Both the position numbers and the translations under genes were made by a program. The notes below the pieces were generated by a model. That model did no database searches, had not been told where the DNA came from, and saw only the letters and a list, made by a program, of their open reading frames with translations. From Oscarella lobularis (lineage: Eukaryota > Porifera > Homoscleromorpha > Homosclerophorida > Oscarellidae), in the NCBI RefSeq assembly GCF_947507565.1, contig NC_089182.1, positions 1,488,001 to 1,552,000 on the forward strand: a stretch of DNA of 64,000 nucleotides, written 5' to 3'. Within the stretch, counting starts at the first letter, position 1, and every line of letters starts with the position of its first letter. Below, piece by piece: positions 53,961 through 64,000 of this stretch.

Positions 53961-55920
53961 CGGGATAGCCATTGACGTCGAAAAATAGTTCGAGGCGTTC
54001 CCAGTCATACGTAAATAAAAAATAGGGTACGTGTTTCGAGAAAAATGGTGCTGAAGTTGGCGGGCCGATCCTCAGCTGATCTTATCTTCGCAACGTCGTG
54101 ACGTTTCTTTCCAAAACAGCTACTAGCAAGCGTACCTAGCGAAGAAATGTTCCATCCTGTAGCTAAATCGAGCAAAAAATTGCGCGAACTTAGAGCCCGA
54201 TCCTGCCGGTTCGACAGATCGCGCGCCTGCGGATTGCTTTAGCCATGACCAGCCTCCCGGAGTGTTTTTACACACTCGGCCAGTCACACGAGCACGACAC
54301 GCGTCTGAAACGCCTTTCTTCGGGAACCTCAAAACCTACAGCGGTAGAGAAGCAAGACAACGGTGATTCTACGACGACGTTTGCCTTTGCCTTGACCATT
54401 CGCGCATTCGCTACTACGAATTGCGTCGTTGCGCTTTTCGCTTCGATGCGGATCGCTGTTCTGGCTCCCTGCGCGCGTTCCCGTCTCGTCTTTGCGCTCC
54501 TCTCGATGAAATAACCGGAGAGCCTGCAGCGTATGTGTGCTGGTACCACTTCAAGGAGATTGATTCGTGCGAGCAGCTGATCGAACCTCGCTTACGAACC
54601 ACCAGCTAAGAGAGTCGCTGCCGTACAGGTTTGTACAGTGTACTACAGTATTTGATTTCTTTATTTTCCTTGCTGCGTGATTGTAGTGGAGGTGCGATTA
54701 TCGTATGCATCGGAGGATATTGCGGCGGCGACGGAAGAACCGACTACGGCTGACGAGCCTGATGGTACGCCCTGCTAACTAATATGCGTTTAAATAATTG
54801 GTTGGTTTCTTTTTTTCCTTGAGTGACACGTCCGTTACAAAGGCTATTGCAGTTAACCGCGCCATGCTTATTGAGATTGCCGCTTGGGCTCTCAATTGTG
54901 CATATTTGTAACTAATTTTTCTTAGGTTTCTTCTTGAATCACAAACGCCATTCACAGAGAATTGCAGCGAGTGAAAGAGGCGTACTCAATTGAAATAAAA
55001 GCAGACGGCGAAAGACTCGGAAAATGGAAAGATCGAAAACAAGGAGGTAAACAAAGAGTCGGAATGATTGAATTAGGGTCAGCTCAGAATGCTGACAGCA
55101 TGTAACGGAGACAACGAAGCAAAAACATTTCTTCTTTAGATCAAGGCAATGAGGCGGATGTGAAGCTATAGTCAAGACCAGCAGTGAAAACCAGATTCAA
55201 CACTAATTGTTGATAACAAAGATGTTGACTCATCATTTTGCAATATACTTATAGTGGGTGATGAGGTCGCGGAAAAGTAAAAGATCTTAGGAGCAAAATT
55301 GCGCCTAAACATTTGGCAATTTATGTGTACACTCGCTAATGCGATCAACAAAAAACGAACTACATGTTCTGGTTGGACTTGGCAACTTGCATTTATCTCA
55401 TCGGTACGAAGAAGACGGCTTCAAAGTGTTAATTCTAGCGCAAAGAGGACCCGAATTCGAAGCGATGGGTGATGTAAATATAAATACCGTGGTTTTGACC
55501 ATAAGGCAGAAGAAGAGTCATTGCCGACGACGCACGCAAGGTTTTGGGTTTGAGAAGACTATTAGACGCATTGAAGCACTTATTGAGCAGACGTGCCAGA
55601 AGCATCTGCAGTCCTTCGAGCCAAATCTGGCTGACGCTAAACTTTTATACCAGCCACAAAACGCTCGAAAACTGCAATTTTAGACATAAGTTCAGACTCG
55701 ATTCTTTTGAATTTAGGTGATGCTATCTGCGGTGATTGGCGGTTGTCGCACCGGCCACTTATTTTTAAACGACCATTTTCTCGCGCGCGTTTCTAGAGCT
55801 ATTTAGAAACATACTTTGCCGTACGTGTACAAGTTCAAAATTATTATTATTATCAATTACCGGTAAGCATCACCTGCACATTTGTTTCCCGTCTGTTGCA
55901 TGACCAGTCACCATGTCTCT
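53961..55920. other. Mostly unassigned; two small unknown ORFs
   Basis: 54379-54609 (+) encodes a Cys-containing segment (RRCAFRFDADRCSGSLRAFP, then PLDEITGEPAAYVCWYHFKE) that looks like a real domain but is unknown to me. 55339-55683 (+, 114 residues, MRSTKNELHVLVGLGN) is also unrecognised. No repeat structure seen. Confidence 0.35.
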
Positions 55921-55929
55921 ATTCAACTA

Positions 55930-55975
55930 CAGTAGAATTTCACTTTTCCGAACTTCAATGATCCGAACACGTCGG
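55930..55975 (+). repeat. Tigger-like terminal sequence, single end
   Basis: TACAGTAGAATTTCACTTTT followed by CCGAACTTCAATGATCCGAA resembles the CAGTAGAA...CCG type ends of Tigger elements. No partner end found nearby. Confidence 0.45.
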
Positions 55976-56016
55976 TAAACCGAACGGGGGTTAAGTCCAG
56001 CCATGCAAACCGCCGA

Positions 56017-56960
56017 TTAGCTTATGAACTTGTACAGCTGGCAACGTACCGCCTTGAATTTTTGGACGTATCGCACTTCATCAGCAGCCTGAGCTGTTGC
56101 TAGGGCAAGTAGACAGGGTACGCAATGATTTAAAATTAGCCACGGATTATCAATCTTCAAAAGCCCTGAAACCCAATTTCTGCGACTAATCATGACAGCA
56201 GCTCCATCGCTGCCAAAGGCGGCAAGCTTTCTCAAATTTACGTTGCGTTTCTCACACACTTTTGTAATACCACCAAGCACTGCAGCAGCTCTGCCGTCGC
56301 TTACGGGAACTAATCCCAGAAGCGATGTTTGAACTTCCTTTTTTCTAAATATGAATCTCGCGTAGACAATCACTTCTTTAACAACAGCGACGTCTGTTGT
56401 TTTATCCGCAATCAATGAAAAATACAGCAATTGGTTGAGTTCATTCAACAGGGGCTTTCTAACAGTCGCAACAAGACACGACACCGCTTTTCGAATGAAT
56501 TGTTAAGAAGTGTACGTTGAGTTTCTTCCCAAATTGAGATCACGTATATATACATGTAGGTGACGCCGACGCTTTCAAGAAGCCGTAACACATACGTAAA
56601 TTTTGTAAGGTGAAAAATTTCCTTCTTGCATAGCCAATACATTGATTTTAAGAAGGCGATCATGGCTCTTCTCTCAGCACTTCAAACGCGTTGAAACGCC
56701 TCGATCTACTCGAGACGATGCCAGAGTCGCTTCTCTCTGAAAGGCAGACTGATGGCTTTTGGATTTCGCGTTCTGACAAAGATATTGTCTCGTCAAATAC
56801 ACGAACATCAACCAAAACAGCGCGTTCAACGAAGACGCTGCGTTAACGCTGACGGTGTTTACGACACAATTTGCACAGGCACGTGCCTCCGTCATTCACA
56901 CTTTCCGCCCACGGAAAGTCAGCAAACCCAGATTTCTGTGCTTCAAACGTCGTTTTGATG
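56017..56960 (-). pseudogene. hAT-like transposase (DUF4371/ZNF862-like), remnant
   Basis: Upstream part, in broken frames: CLCKLCRKHRQR (BED/TTF-type finger), then FLKSMYWLCKKEIFHLTKFT. The best block (56484-56017) reads LYFSLIADKTTDVAVVKEVI, FIGL-like LLGLVPVSDGRAAAVLGGI and LRKLAAFGSDGAAVMISRRN, then LNHCVPCLLALATAQAADEV. YFS.iaDe.tDv and .g.DGa..M are the typical first catalytic region of DUF4371-type hAT proteins. The C-terminal dimerisation region is missing. Confidence 0.75.
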
Positions 56961-57367
56961 CGTCGTTGGCTGCCTTCGAGGCCCGTTTACCACCGTTCGC
57001 GGATATGAACCGAAGATTTAGTGCAGTAGGCAAGACTGGTAAAAGTTCCGTCCGTAACATTACAAATAATGAAAGTCTTCACAGCAGCAGGAGGCGTATA
57101 TGATTATGCATAAAGCCCAAGCAGGTGAAGCAGAGTGACTTTGTCACAAGCAGAGAGGCCTTTCTTGAGCATAGCGGCAATTAGCTCAGCATAGCGCTCA
57201 GTAAGCGGAGCATAGCGGCCCGCTGCGCTCAAACATACGTGGGGAGACCCCTGCAGTCAAACTTCTCTTTTTTGGACCTCTTAAGGCCCATTCACACTGG
57301 CGACGTAACGTAACGTAACGTAACGTAACGTAAGACCATTCACACTTGTGCTACGTGACAATCAACA

Positions 57368-58629
57368 ATGGGAAAGAATCGGCGCCTACTTTTGCTGCTC
57401 TTTCTGCATCGCAGACGCCAGCGCCAGCAGAAGAAAAGAATATGGGTTAGACGTATTAATCATCATAGGGAAAAGAAAGGAGAATATCATAGTCTAATCA
57501 ACGAAATGAGGCTCTTTGATCACGAAAGCTTTTATAAATATTTTCGTATGACGCCCTCCCGCTTTGATCATTTGCTAAGTTTGATTGGACCCTGTATTAC
57601 TAAAGAATCAACCACTTTTCGCAATTCTGTATCTCCTGGGGAGCGACTGGCCATAACCCTCAGATATCTAGCTACCAGAGACTCTATGCAAACTATCGCC
57701 TTTAGCTATCGAGTTGGACATTCTACAGTAGGCAATATCATCATACCTGTACAGCCATATGGAATACTCTGAGGCCATTGTACATAAGAACCCCCACTAC
57801 ATATTCTGACTGGAAAGAAATTAGCAGAGAATTCAATCAGTATTGGAATTTTCCTCATTGTATCGGCAGTATAGACGGAAAGCACGTCGTTATTCAGGCA
57901 CCAAACGGAGCTGGCTCTCTATATTATAACTATAAGCATACTCATAGTATTGTTTTATTGGCCGTCTGCGACGCCAAATATTGTTTTACACTACTCAATA
58001 TCGGTGACTACGGAAGCCATTCGGACGGCGGCATCCTCAGAAATTCCTCTTTCGGAAGAGCCCTCGAATCAAATCAACTATCTATACCTCAGCCGGAACA
58101 TATTCAAGATTGCCCTCAACCATTACCTTATGTATTTCTTGGAGACGCTGCATTCCCCTTACGTGAAAATATTCTACGCCCATATCCAGGAAAATATTTG
58201 CCAGAGCCTAAGAAGATATTTAACTACAGATTATCAAGAGCTCGACGAGTAGTAGAAAATGCATTTGGAATTATGGCTTCTCGATTTCGTATCTTCAGAC
58301 GTACTATTATAGCGTCTCCAGAAAAAGCCTCATTAATAACCTAAGCTACCTGCACTCTCCATAACTATCTTATAATATCCGATCGACAATTATCACATCA
58401 AGATCATCTATATTGTCCGCCCAATTCTATTGATCATGAAGATGAAAGAGGAAACTTTGTTGCGGGCGATTGGAGAGCAGACGAATCCAGCAATTTAGCT
58501 GACGGTATCCGCCTTGGAGGCAACCGTCCATCAGTGTCTGCATTGACCAACAGGGATCATTTCAGCACATATTTTAGCTCAGCAACTGGGAGAGTGGCCT
58601 GGCAAGATGCTCAAGTACGATTATCGTAA
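57368..58629 (+). pseudogene. PIF/Harbinger DDE_4 transposase (one frameshift, one stop)
   Basis: ATG at 57368 (MGKNRRLLLLLFLHRR), then FYKYFRMTPSRFDHLLSLIG, SPGERLAITLRYLATRDSMQ and FSYRVGHSTVGNII (HTH). A shift near 57745 precedes CTAIWNTLRPLYIRTP. The catalytic core shows HCIGSIDGKHV (Asp), LNIGDYGSHSDGG, FLGDAAFPL (Asp) and RARRVVENAFGI (Glu), so the DDE triad is whole. A TAA at 58342-58344 precedes ATCTLHNYL, and the frame then runs to 58629. The two lesions are the only ones seen over about 420 codons. Confidence 0.88.
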
Positions 58630-58712
58630 ACTGCTAATGACATTAATGACTATGTAATACAGATACAGAGATTAATGTAATATGCTATAATAAGCTATTA
58701 TTGATTAAACAA

Positions 58713-59527
58713 CTAATTTTCCTCAAACTCAATCTGATAGAGTACCTCTTGAATACGTATTTTTGCAAGGGCTCTCTTTCTTGGATTGAGCCTTCTGATG
58801 GAGCTTCCGACGGACTGCCCAAAAAGATCGTTTTCGTCGTCGACCCGCTCTGTCTTCTGCAGCTGTCGAATAATTTCGAGGTCGACCTCGTTGCTGGCTG
58901 ATTGCTTTCTTCTGCATACAGTCCAGTTATATTTTCTAGGCTGGAATTAACCAGATCGTACTCTACCTACCTCTTCCTTCTCCCCCTAGTCCCTTCATCG
59001 ACCCTTGTTCTTTCATCCTCGACTACGTCGTCCTCGTTCTCTCCCTGTCCTTCTTCTCCGCCGTCATCAATCCTCTCATCCTCTTCTGCTTCCTCTGCCT
59101 GGCTTTCCAATAAAAAACTATCTGACGTTCTACAAAACAAGGTAATAATTAATAACATATTTCTTCTAATCTACTGCATTACCCTCTGTGACTAACGAAG
59201 TCTCTAAGGAACAACAGGCGCTCGTAATACGCCCACGGTCTCACGTCGTCTCGCTTGTCGCCGGTTCGCCCTTTTCGCTTCTTCGATTCCTTTGCGAACC
59301 GCTCTCGCAAAGCCCTCCACCTCTTCTGGCACGCTTCAACTAAAATTGACGACTCTCGCGAGAAAAACCTGCCTAATTAAACAAGTATACTAACTCCCAA
59401 TGCTCAGCTCCTCTGAAATCTCCGTCCAAGCATTTTCCTTTCGCGTCGATACCTTATAAAAGGCATTCGATTTGTCGTAAAGGCAGGGATGGCTTTCGAC
59501 AAGCTCGATGAGTCGTTCGTCGTTCAT
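58713..59527 (-). CDS. MADF-BESS protein of the Harbinger element, four exons, intact
   Basis: Exons 59527-59395, 59339-59183, 59129-58971 and 58893-58713 join in frame over introns of 53-77 bp (donors GTTAGT, GTAATG, GTAGGT; acceptors TTTTAG, TTGTAG, GCCAG) to give 209 residues. Residues 1-95 are a MADF domain: MNDERLIELVESHPCLYDKS, ENAWTEISEELS, CQKRWRALRERFAKESKKRK and RPWAYYERLLFLRDF. An acidic hinge (EEAEEDERIDDGGEEG) follows. The C-terminus is a BESS motif (DLFGQSVGSSIRRLNPRKRA, LAKIRIQEVLY). MADF is a Myb/SANT-like DNA-binding fold and BESS mediates protein contacts. In Harbinger elements the second protein is needed for nuclear entry and end recognition of the transposase. No lesion seen. 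Confidence 0.87.
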
Positions 59528-59969
59528 ATCTCTCCTTAACTTCCTTCCGTTAGCCTTATGCTAAGCGCCGAAAATAGACCCACCTTCTATTCCTTACGTC
59601 AACGTTGCGTTGCGTTACGTTACGTTACGTTACGTCACAATGGCACAGTGGGAATGGGTTACGTCACGTTACGTTACGTTACGTTACGTCGCCAGTGTGA
59701 ATGGGCTTTTACTAACGGGCACCTCCGTCAAAAAAGCGGAATTTTCTGCCCGAATTTTTAGCGCGCGTTAGAATTTTTTTGTACGCCAGAAAAACGAATA
59801 GAAATAGCATAAAAATTCGTTCGCGCACAAAATTCTTTTATACGGGCAGATTGCATAACCGGCAGATCTTAATTCCGCCCCGCTCAGATAAGAGAGATTT
59901 GACTGTATCAAAGTTAAAAATTTAACTTTTGCAAGGATTAAGGCGCGATAGCCATTCTGCAAGTTTAAT

Positions 59970-60215
59970 TCTGGCGTGCACTGTATGTCGCGCATAAACC
60001 GTACAAAAAAACAAGATTTTAAGTGACGTCACAATACTTTACGGACAGTAAGACAGTCAGAAAGACAGGCAGACAAACAGATAGACAAACAGACATACAT
60101 TTTCGGTCAAAAGAGCACGTTTGAGAATACCTCCCTTGCCGTTATACTGGCTGGCAAACTGCGTTTTCCACTTTGTATAAAGTTGCGGTTGTTGGTTCAT
60201 TAAGTAATTAATTAC
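59970..60215 (+). repeat. Dispersed repeat R1, copy 3, right half, diverged
   Basis: TGTCGCGCATAAACCGTAC, TTTTAAGTGACGTCACAATA, a CAGACAAACAGATAGACA microsatellite and GTTTGAGAATACCTCCCTTG, colinear with the second half of R1 at about 75% identity. Confidence 0.78.
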
Positions 60216-63189
60216 CAATTTACGTATATAATCTTTTATAAGTCCTCACCGTTGAATACGATAATATTAAACTTGCTTGATAACTAATGCGCTGCTCTAG
60301 TTCGCATTCAAGAACGAGGGGAAATCTCGATATGAGTTAAATAGGAGTTAATATTCTCAGCCACCTATCGGTCAAAGTTTTTGTTACGAAAGAGAATGGA
60401 ATAGAAATAACGACAACATGGCTAGCAAGGACAGCTGAATTCACACCGGAATTTGCTGAACCTAATGCACATTGGTTAAAGACGGAACAAGAAGACTGGT
60501 AAGAATGATCATCTTGGCCTAAACCAGCTGTTGTATAAGATCGAAGTGAAGTGACTATGAGTTCTTGTTGTTGGAAATGTTTGAGGTGTTAGTGTAGCAC
60601 CCTGAGTGGCGAACTGTGCTTTGGGTTGTCGAGTTGTCCTAATTGCCTGGTGATTATAGACGGGAGAGATTGTTTTGTTAAGAGATTAGAATAGTCACGT
60701 GTGATTGGGTTCCGCCCTAAAGTAAAAGTCTAATGCAAGAAAAACAATAATGCGAGAGTCCTCCCTGCACTTCTCCGCGGATCCGGCTGCTACACAGTTC
60801 TTCTAATATTTGTAGAAGCCCGGTCGCTACAGTCAGAAGTGATTCTTTTACGGAAGCGTGTAATGACTGTAATTAAGAAGTGATTTCGGTTTGAAAGTGG
60901 GAAATGGTCTGCGTTTGGAAGTGCGAAGCGGGAAATTACCCGCAATAGACCATATTCCTGGCCCCTCCTAGTTGCAAGCCTCGTCTCACGTGACGGTGAT
61001 CAAATGTACCTAAAGGTTCTTGTTCGGCACTTTCGGAATTTTGTTTAAGCCTTTCTCCTTGCCGGATCGAACGCTCAAATGGTTAGCTACCAAACCAAGC
61101 TTCTTTTCTAATCTCAGTGCATTTATCATGCCAAACACATATTAACCTTTCGAACGTCCGATTATAAGCAGAAACAAGCTATCACAAAATTCGGAAAGTA
61201 ATGAACGGGCTATGTTCGGTATATGCGTAGTACAAGCGATCACCGTCGTGACGTCACGCGCTGCACGTTTTCCGCTTTGGAAGTAGTAAGTGACCCCATA
61301 ATAGTAGTAAGAACCCCGTATCGGCCACCGTAGGAACCAGTTGCTGAAGGAGGCTAACGTCAGTCTCCAGACTTTAAATCAGAACATCTTCTACAAAACA
61401 ACACTGAATTGTCCTAGTTCTTTGCAAAGCCAAGTTGAAAATAGGAGTTCATCGTTTTCTGCATGTCGAGTCAGTTGAGTCGATAACCTCTGGCGGAGAA
61501 AATGCCTTGCGGTTTGCCGCAGGATACGTTCCTCTCAAGATGTTGCGGCGATACCGTAAAGGCTCGTTTTAGAAAAACCCATACTTTATTCGCAGGATTT
61601 CTTGAAAGCATAAGTGTTCCTGGCGGAATAAATCTCGACCATATATTTTTCTGATTACACGACCGTCTGGCTAAAAAAGGACTTTTGATGTCTGATACCG
61701 ACTCTTCGTAAAGGTGAAACATAAATGAATCCTTCGTTGTTAACAAAAGTAGCTTCTATATTGTATGTTGAGTGACCGAAACGTCCAGAAACAATAGACT
61801 TTTATCAAGTCAACGTATGAATTCTCTGACAATGTGTCGACATACAACTACCTCTGCCGTTGGAAAACCGACACCAAACTGCAGCCAGGATTTTAACGCG
61901 GATAAATGATAAGACAGCTCTGCCTATGAGTAAGTGCAACCATACTGTAAATGGCGCAGCTATTTGTGTGCAACCTGTTATTGTTCAATTTACGCAAAGA
62001 AAATGTGCTAAACAGCCATCAGTTTTGCAGAGTAACGAACGTAAAGCTACAGGTTTAGATTTCGACTTTACGCGCGTGTAACTGCAAACGCAGCTTTAAC
62101 ATCGGTGGCGCTAACGCTGAACCTTCACAAATAAATAAAAATACTATGCAGCTCTATTTTCAGACGCAAAACTATTAGCCATAGGGGTCCGTCATAGGCT
62201 TCATAAAAGTACATGTAACGGTATAAAATGTAAAAACCGCTTTTGCTGAATATCGTTGTGTTTGCAGCAGTAGCTATTGCCGAGAAAACACAAGCGCGTG
62301 CATCTTCTCGCAGCAGTACACACAGTTTACAGCGATACTTATTATAAACACACGTTTACCATATATCTAAGTACTATTTTGCTGCCATGTTTCTATACGG
62401 ACGCAGTAGCGGTTATACGTATTAAATATGACATTTCTATCACTTTACACTCATTACTGTAAAATCTGTAAATGCATGTACAACCACAGCTTACGCAGCC
62501 AAGATTTTACCTGCACCAGTCAATGCAATAAAGATAAGGAGAATCTGTAACTGAAGAGGTGTAACTGTGTTAGCTACAGGCTTCTATAACAGCAGGGTAC
62601 AAGTGTAATCAGTTTGCTGCCAGAATGCCCAGTATACATCGTAACTGTAGCTATTACTAATATTATTTATGGCTGAAGATATTAGTGTTTTTTACAAAAA
62701 ACTTTCAAAAGCTGTCTATCCTATCCTAAGTTTCCGCGGAAAAAATTCTTCTCTTTGAATGTCTAGACGCACAAGTAGTAACAAATAGTCACTGTCTTCT
62801 TCTAAATGTTAAAGCTATAGGTTTGCAATATCTACAAGAAGTAGGCATATTGTACCAATTGATAAAAAGGAAGCTGTAGGTGTGTCAGCTAAGACTCATC
62901 AACAGATTGTCACTGTAGCTTTAGAAAACAACATTTGCGTAATTGTCATAAATTTACAGTTAGTTATTGGTCTACAGTTATGTGAAAGTTATTCGTAAGT
63001 CCGTTTATGTTCAGCTATAGCTATATAAGCTGCTAGAACTACTGGCATTCTTCACAAGCTCGAACAGAATCCCTCCCGGTGGCTTTAGAGTCAGTAATAC
63101 CAAAGTTATACTTCAGCCACTCCGCTCTTTCTACGGAAAGTTTCATCATAGATAGAAAATAGAGAGGGATAAGCAACTCACGTGATCAC
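60216..63189. other. Long stretch without a recognised gene
   Basis: AT-rich. A weak minus-strand segment near 61640-61800 (SGRFGHSTYNIEATFVNNEG, FIYVSPLRR) may be a decayed exon but has no family I know. 62240-63010 is dense in GCTGTAG/CTGTAGC words without a fixed period. Confidence 0.45.
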
Positions 63190-63225
63190 GTGACTAGTTG
63201 TGGTACTAGGTGTGTCTCCTTTGCG

Positions 63226-63937
63226 ATGGACGCCTTCAAACATGCTGTGGAGTCGTTTATTGGCGAAGATGTCTGCACTACGTATTCTCCGCGTCTCGAG
63301 ACGGCTACGGAAAGAGCGGAAAAGCTCCTGAATCAGCTGGAAAGACCCGTCTGTGCATCGCCAGTGAACAGGATCGTATCGACGATAGAGGACTGCGTGA
63401 AATGCGGTGTGGGCGGCGCGACGGCTTCTATCCGAAGGGAAAAGTAATCAATCGCCTTTCAGGAAGCATCCGCAACGGCTCTGCCGCTCTACTGGGAGTG
63501 TTTGCTTGCGTCCATCGACAGCTCCTCGTCCGCTCCGTGAACGATAACATTTATAAGGCGGAAATTTTGAAGCAATTCGGGCGTGAGGGTGGTGACGGTG
63601 TGGCGGGACCTTCGGAAATTGAAATATCTGGCGATGAATTGAATGCGCTGAGGTACACGTGCGGGTTCATTCCGTACAAACTCCTCCGTAAATTTGGGCC
63701 TTCGGGAAGAACGATAGGGAGGCGTTTTGCACGATGTTGGAGCGGCGTAGAGAGGAAAATGCTGCTGGGGATGACGCTGGCGATGACGTCGGGGATAGTA
63801 TCGATTCAGCGGCTTGGATTCGGCGAGCCAATCGGGGTAGCCTTTTCAAAGTCATCGATGAGGCTTTCGATTTCTTTGTAGCAGTGGAGCGACGACTGCG
63901 GGATCTTCTGCCTCTGATGACGAGGGGCAATATCTAA
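63226..63937 (+). pseudogene. Uncharacterised repeat-associated ORF, frameshifted
   Basis: MDAFKHAVESFIGEDVCTTY starts one frame, which ends at 63447 after CVKCGVGGATA. A second frame holds LSGSIRNGSAALLGVFACVH, ISGDELNALRYTCGFIPYKL and LRKFG. After a shift near 63700 a third frame gives KNDREAFCTMLERRREENA, SAAWIRRANRGSLFKVIDEA and FDFFVAVERRLRDLL, ending at 63935-63937. The .LRY..Gf.PykLl.k and W...vnRGgLf...dea..fF..iE patterns recur in repeat-borne genes of cnidarians and sponges, of unknown function. I assign none. Confidence 0.5.
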
Positions 63938-64000
63938 GGCGTCCGCGAGCAAATCACCGAGGCGCACGACGTACTCCTCTTCTGGCAGGGGCTTACGCCC

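Larger units (their letters stand above)
57294..59708. mobile_element. PIF/Harbinger element, 2415 bp, TTA target duplication, both genes
   Basis: Ends AGGCCCATTCACACTGGCGA and its complement with one change are flanked by TTA (57291-57293, 59709-59711). Just inside each end is a CGTAA tandem (57304-57333; 59605-59640 and 59660-59690). It holds a DDE transposase on the plus strand and a MADF-BESS protein on the minus strand, converging tail to tail (stops 58629 and 58713). This is a full two-gene Harbinger layout. Confidence 0.93.

Noticed and set aside
62240-63010. Dense GCTGTAG/TAGCTA words as a tandem repeat or RNA cluster
   Set aside because: No constant period and no foldable unit could be found by eye.

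Overview
The window is animal nuclear DNA, most likely from a sponge. Two blocks of mitochondrial DNA lie in it. They read correctly only with TGA as Trp, and one carries atp9, which sponge mitochondrial genomes keep and nearly all other animals have lost. The second block has rRNA on one strand and tRNA/nad1 genes on the other, which would suit a homoscleromorph more than a typical demosponge; that is inference, because nuclear copies can be rearranged. The nuclear genes have very short introns (about 45-80 bp) with ordinary GT-AG borders.

Almost everything recognisable is a transposable element or a broken gene. Left third: a pogo-like transposase gene (0.4-2.0 kb); a HIRAN-domain ORF and a Mutator-like transposase gene on the minus strand (2.2-6.6 kb), the latter split by mitochondrial block 1 (about 3.49-5.11 kb); a two-exon RPA-like OB-fold gene with one internal stop (8.8-9.8 kb); tandem repeats and a 79-bp satellite (7.9-12.8 kb); a two-exon cadherin fragment (13.1-13.8 kb); a Gypsy RT fragment, a CD36-like fragment, and an EGF-repeat coding segment cut by a Tigger element (14.2-17.6 kb).

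Middle third: a decayed tyrosine-recombinase (YR) retrotransposon (17.9-21.2 kb); a Kolobok-type element with 0.2-kb inverted repeats, TTAA duplication and a THAP exon (23.1-24.2 kb); a foldback element; a second pogo-like gene (26-27.2 kb); a transposase-like gene fused in frame to a 1.6-kb minisatellite (28.2-31.1 kb); and a large array of SbsA/Big_5-type Ig-like repeats (31.2-37.1 kb) interrupted by a hAT gene.

Right third: a palindromic element cutting an integrase-core gene (37.1-38.1 kb), a second copy of the transposase-like family, YR retrotransposon copy 2 (39.3-44.1 kb), a TA-flanked element with perfect 30-bp inverted repeats, a dispersed repeat split by mitochondrial block 2 (46.6-48.2 kb), YR copy 3, a third copy of the transposase-like family, a Gypsy gag remnant, a DUF4371-type hAT remnant, and a near-complete two-gene PIF/Harbinger element (57.3-59.7 kb) whose MADF-BESS gene is intact. 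The last 4 kb is nearly empty apart from a frameshifted unknown ORF at the end.

The genes do not form a pathway. The window is a nested-insertion record: mobile elements and organelle DNA landing in extracellular-matrix genes (cadherin, EGF, Big_5 arrays) and in one another. I see no CRISPR array, operon or nuclear rRNA. The most unusual items are a transposase-like family present three times with repetitive N-terminal regions, the mitochondrial insertion inside a Mutator-like gene, and the intact MADF-BESS partner gene.
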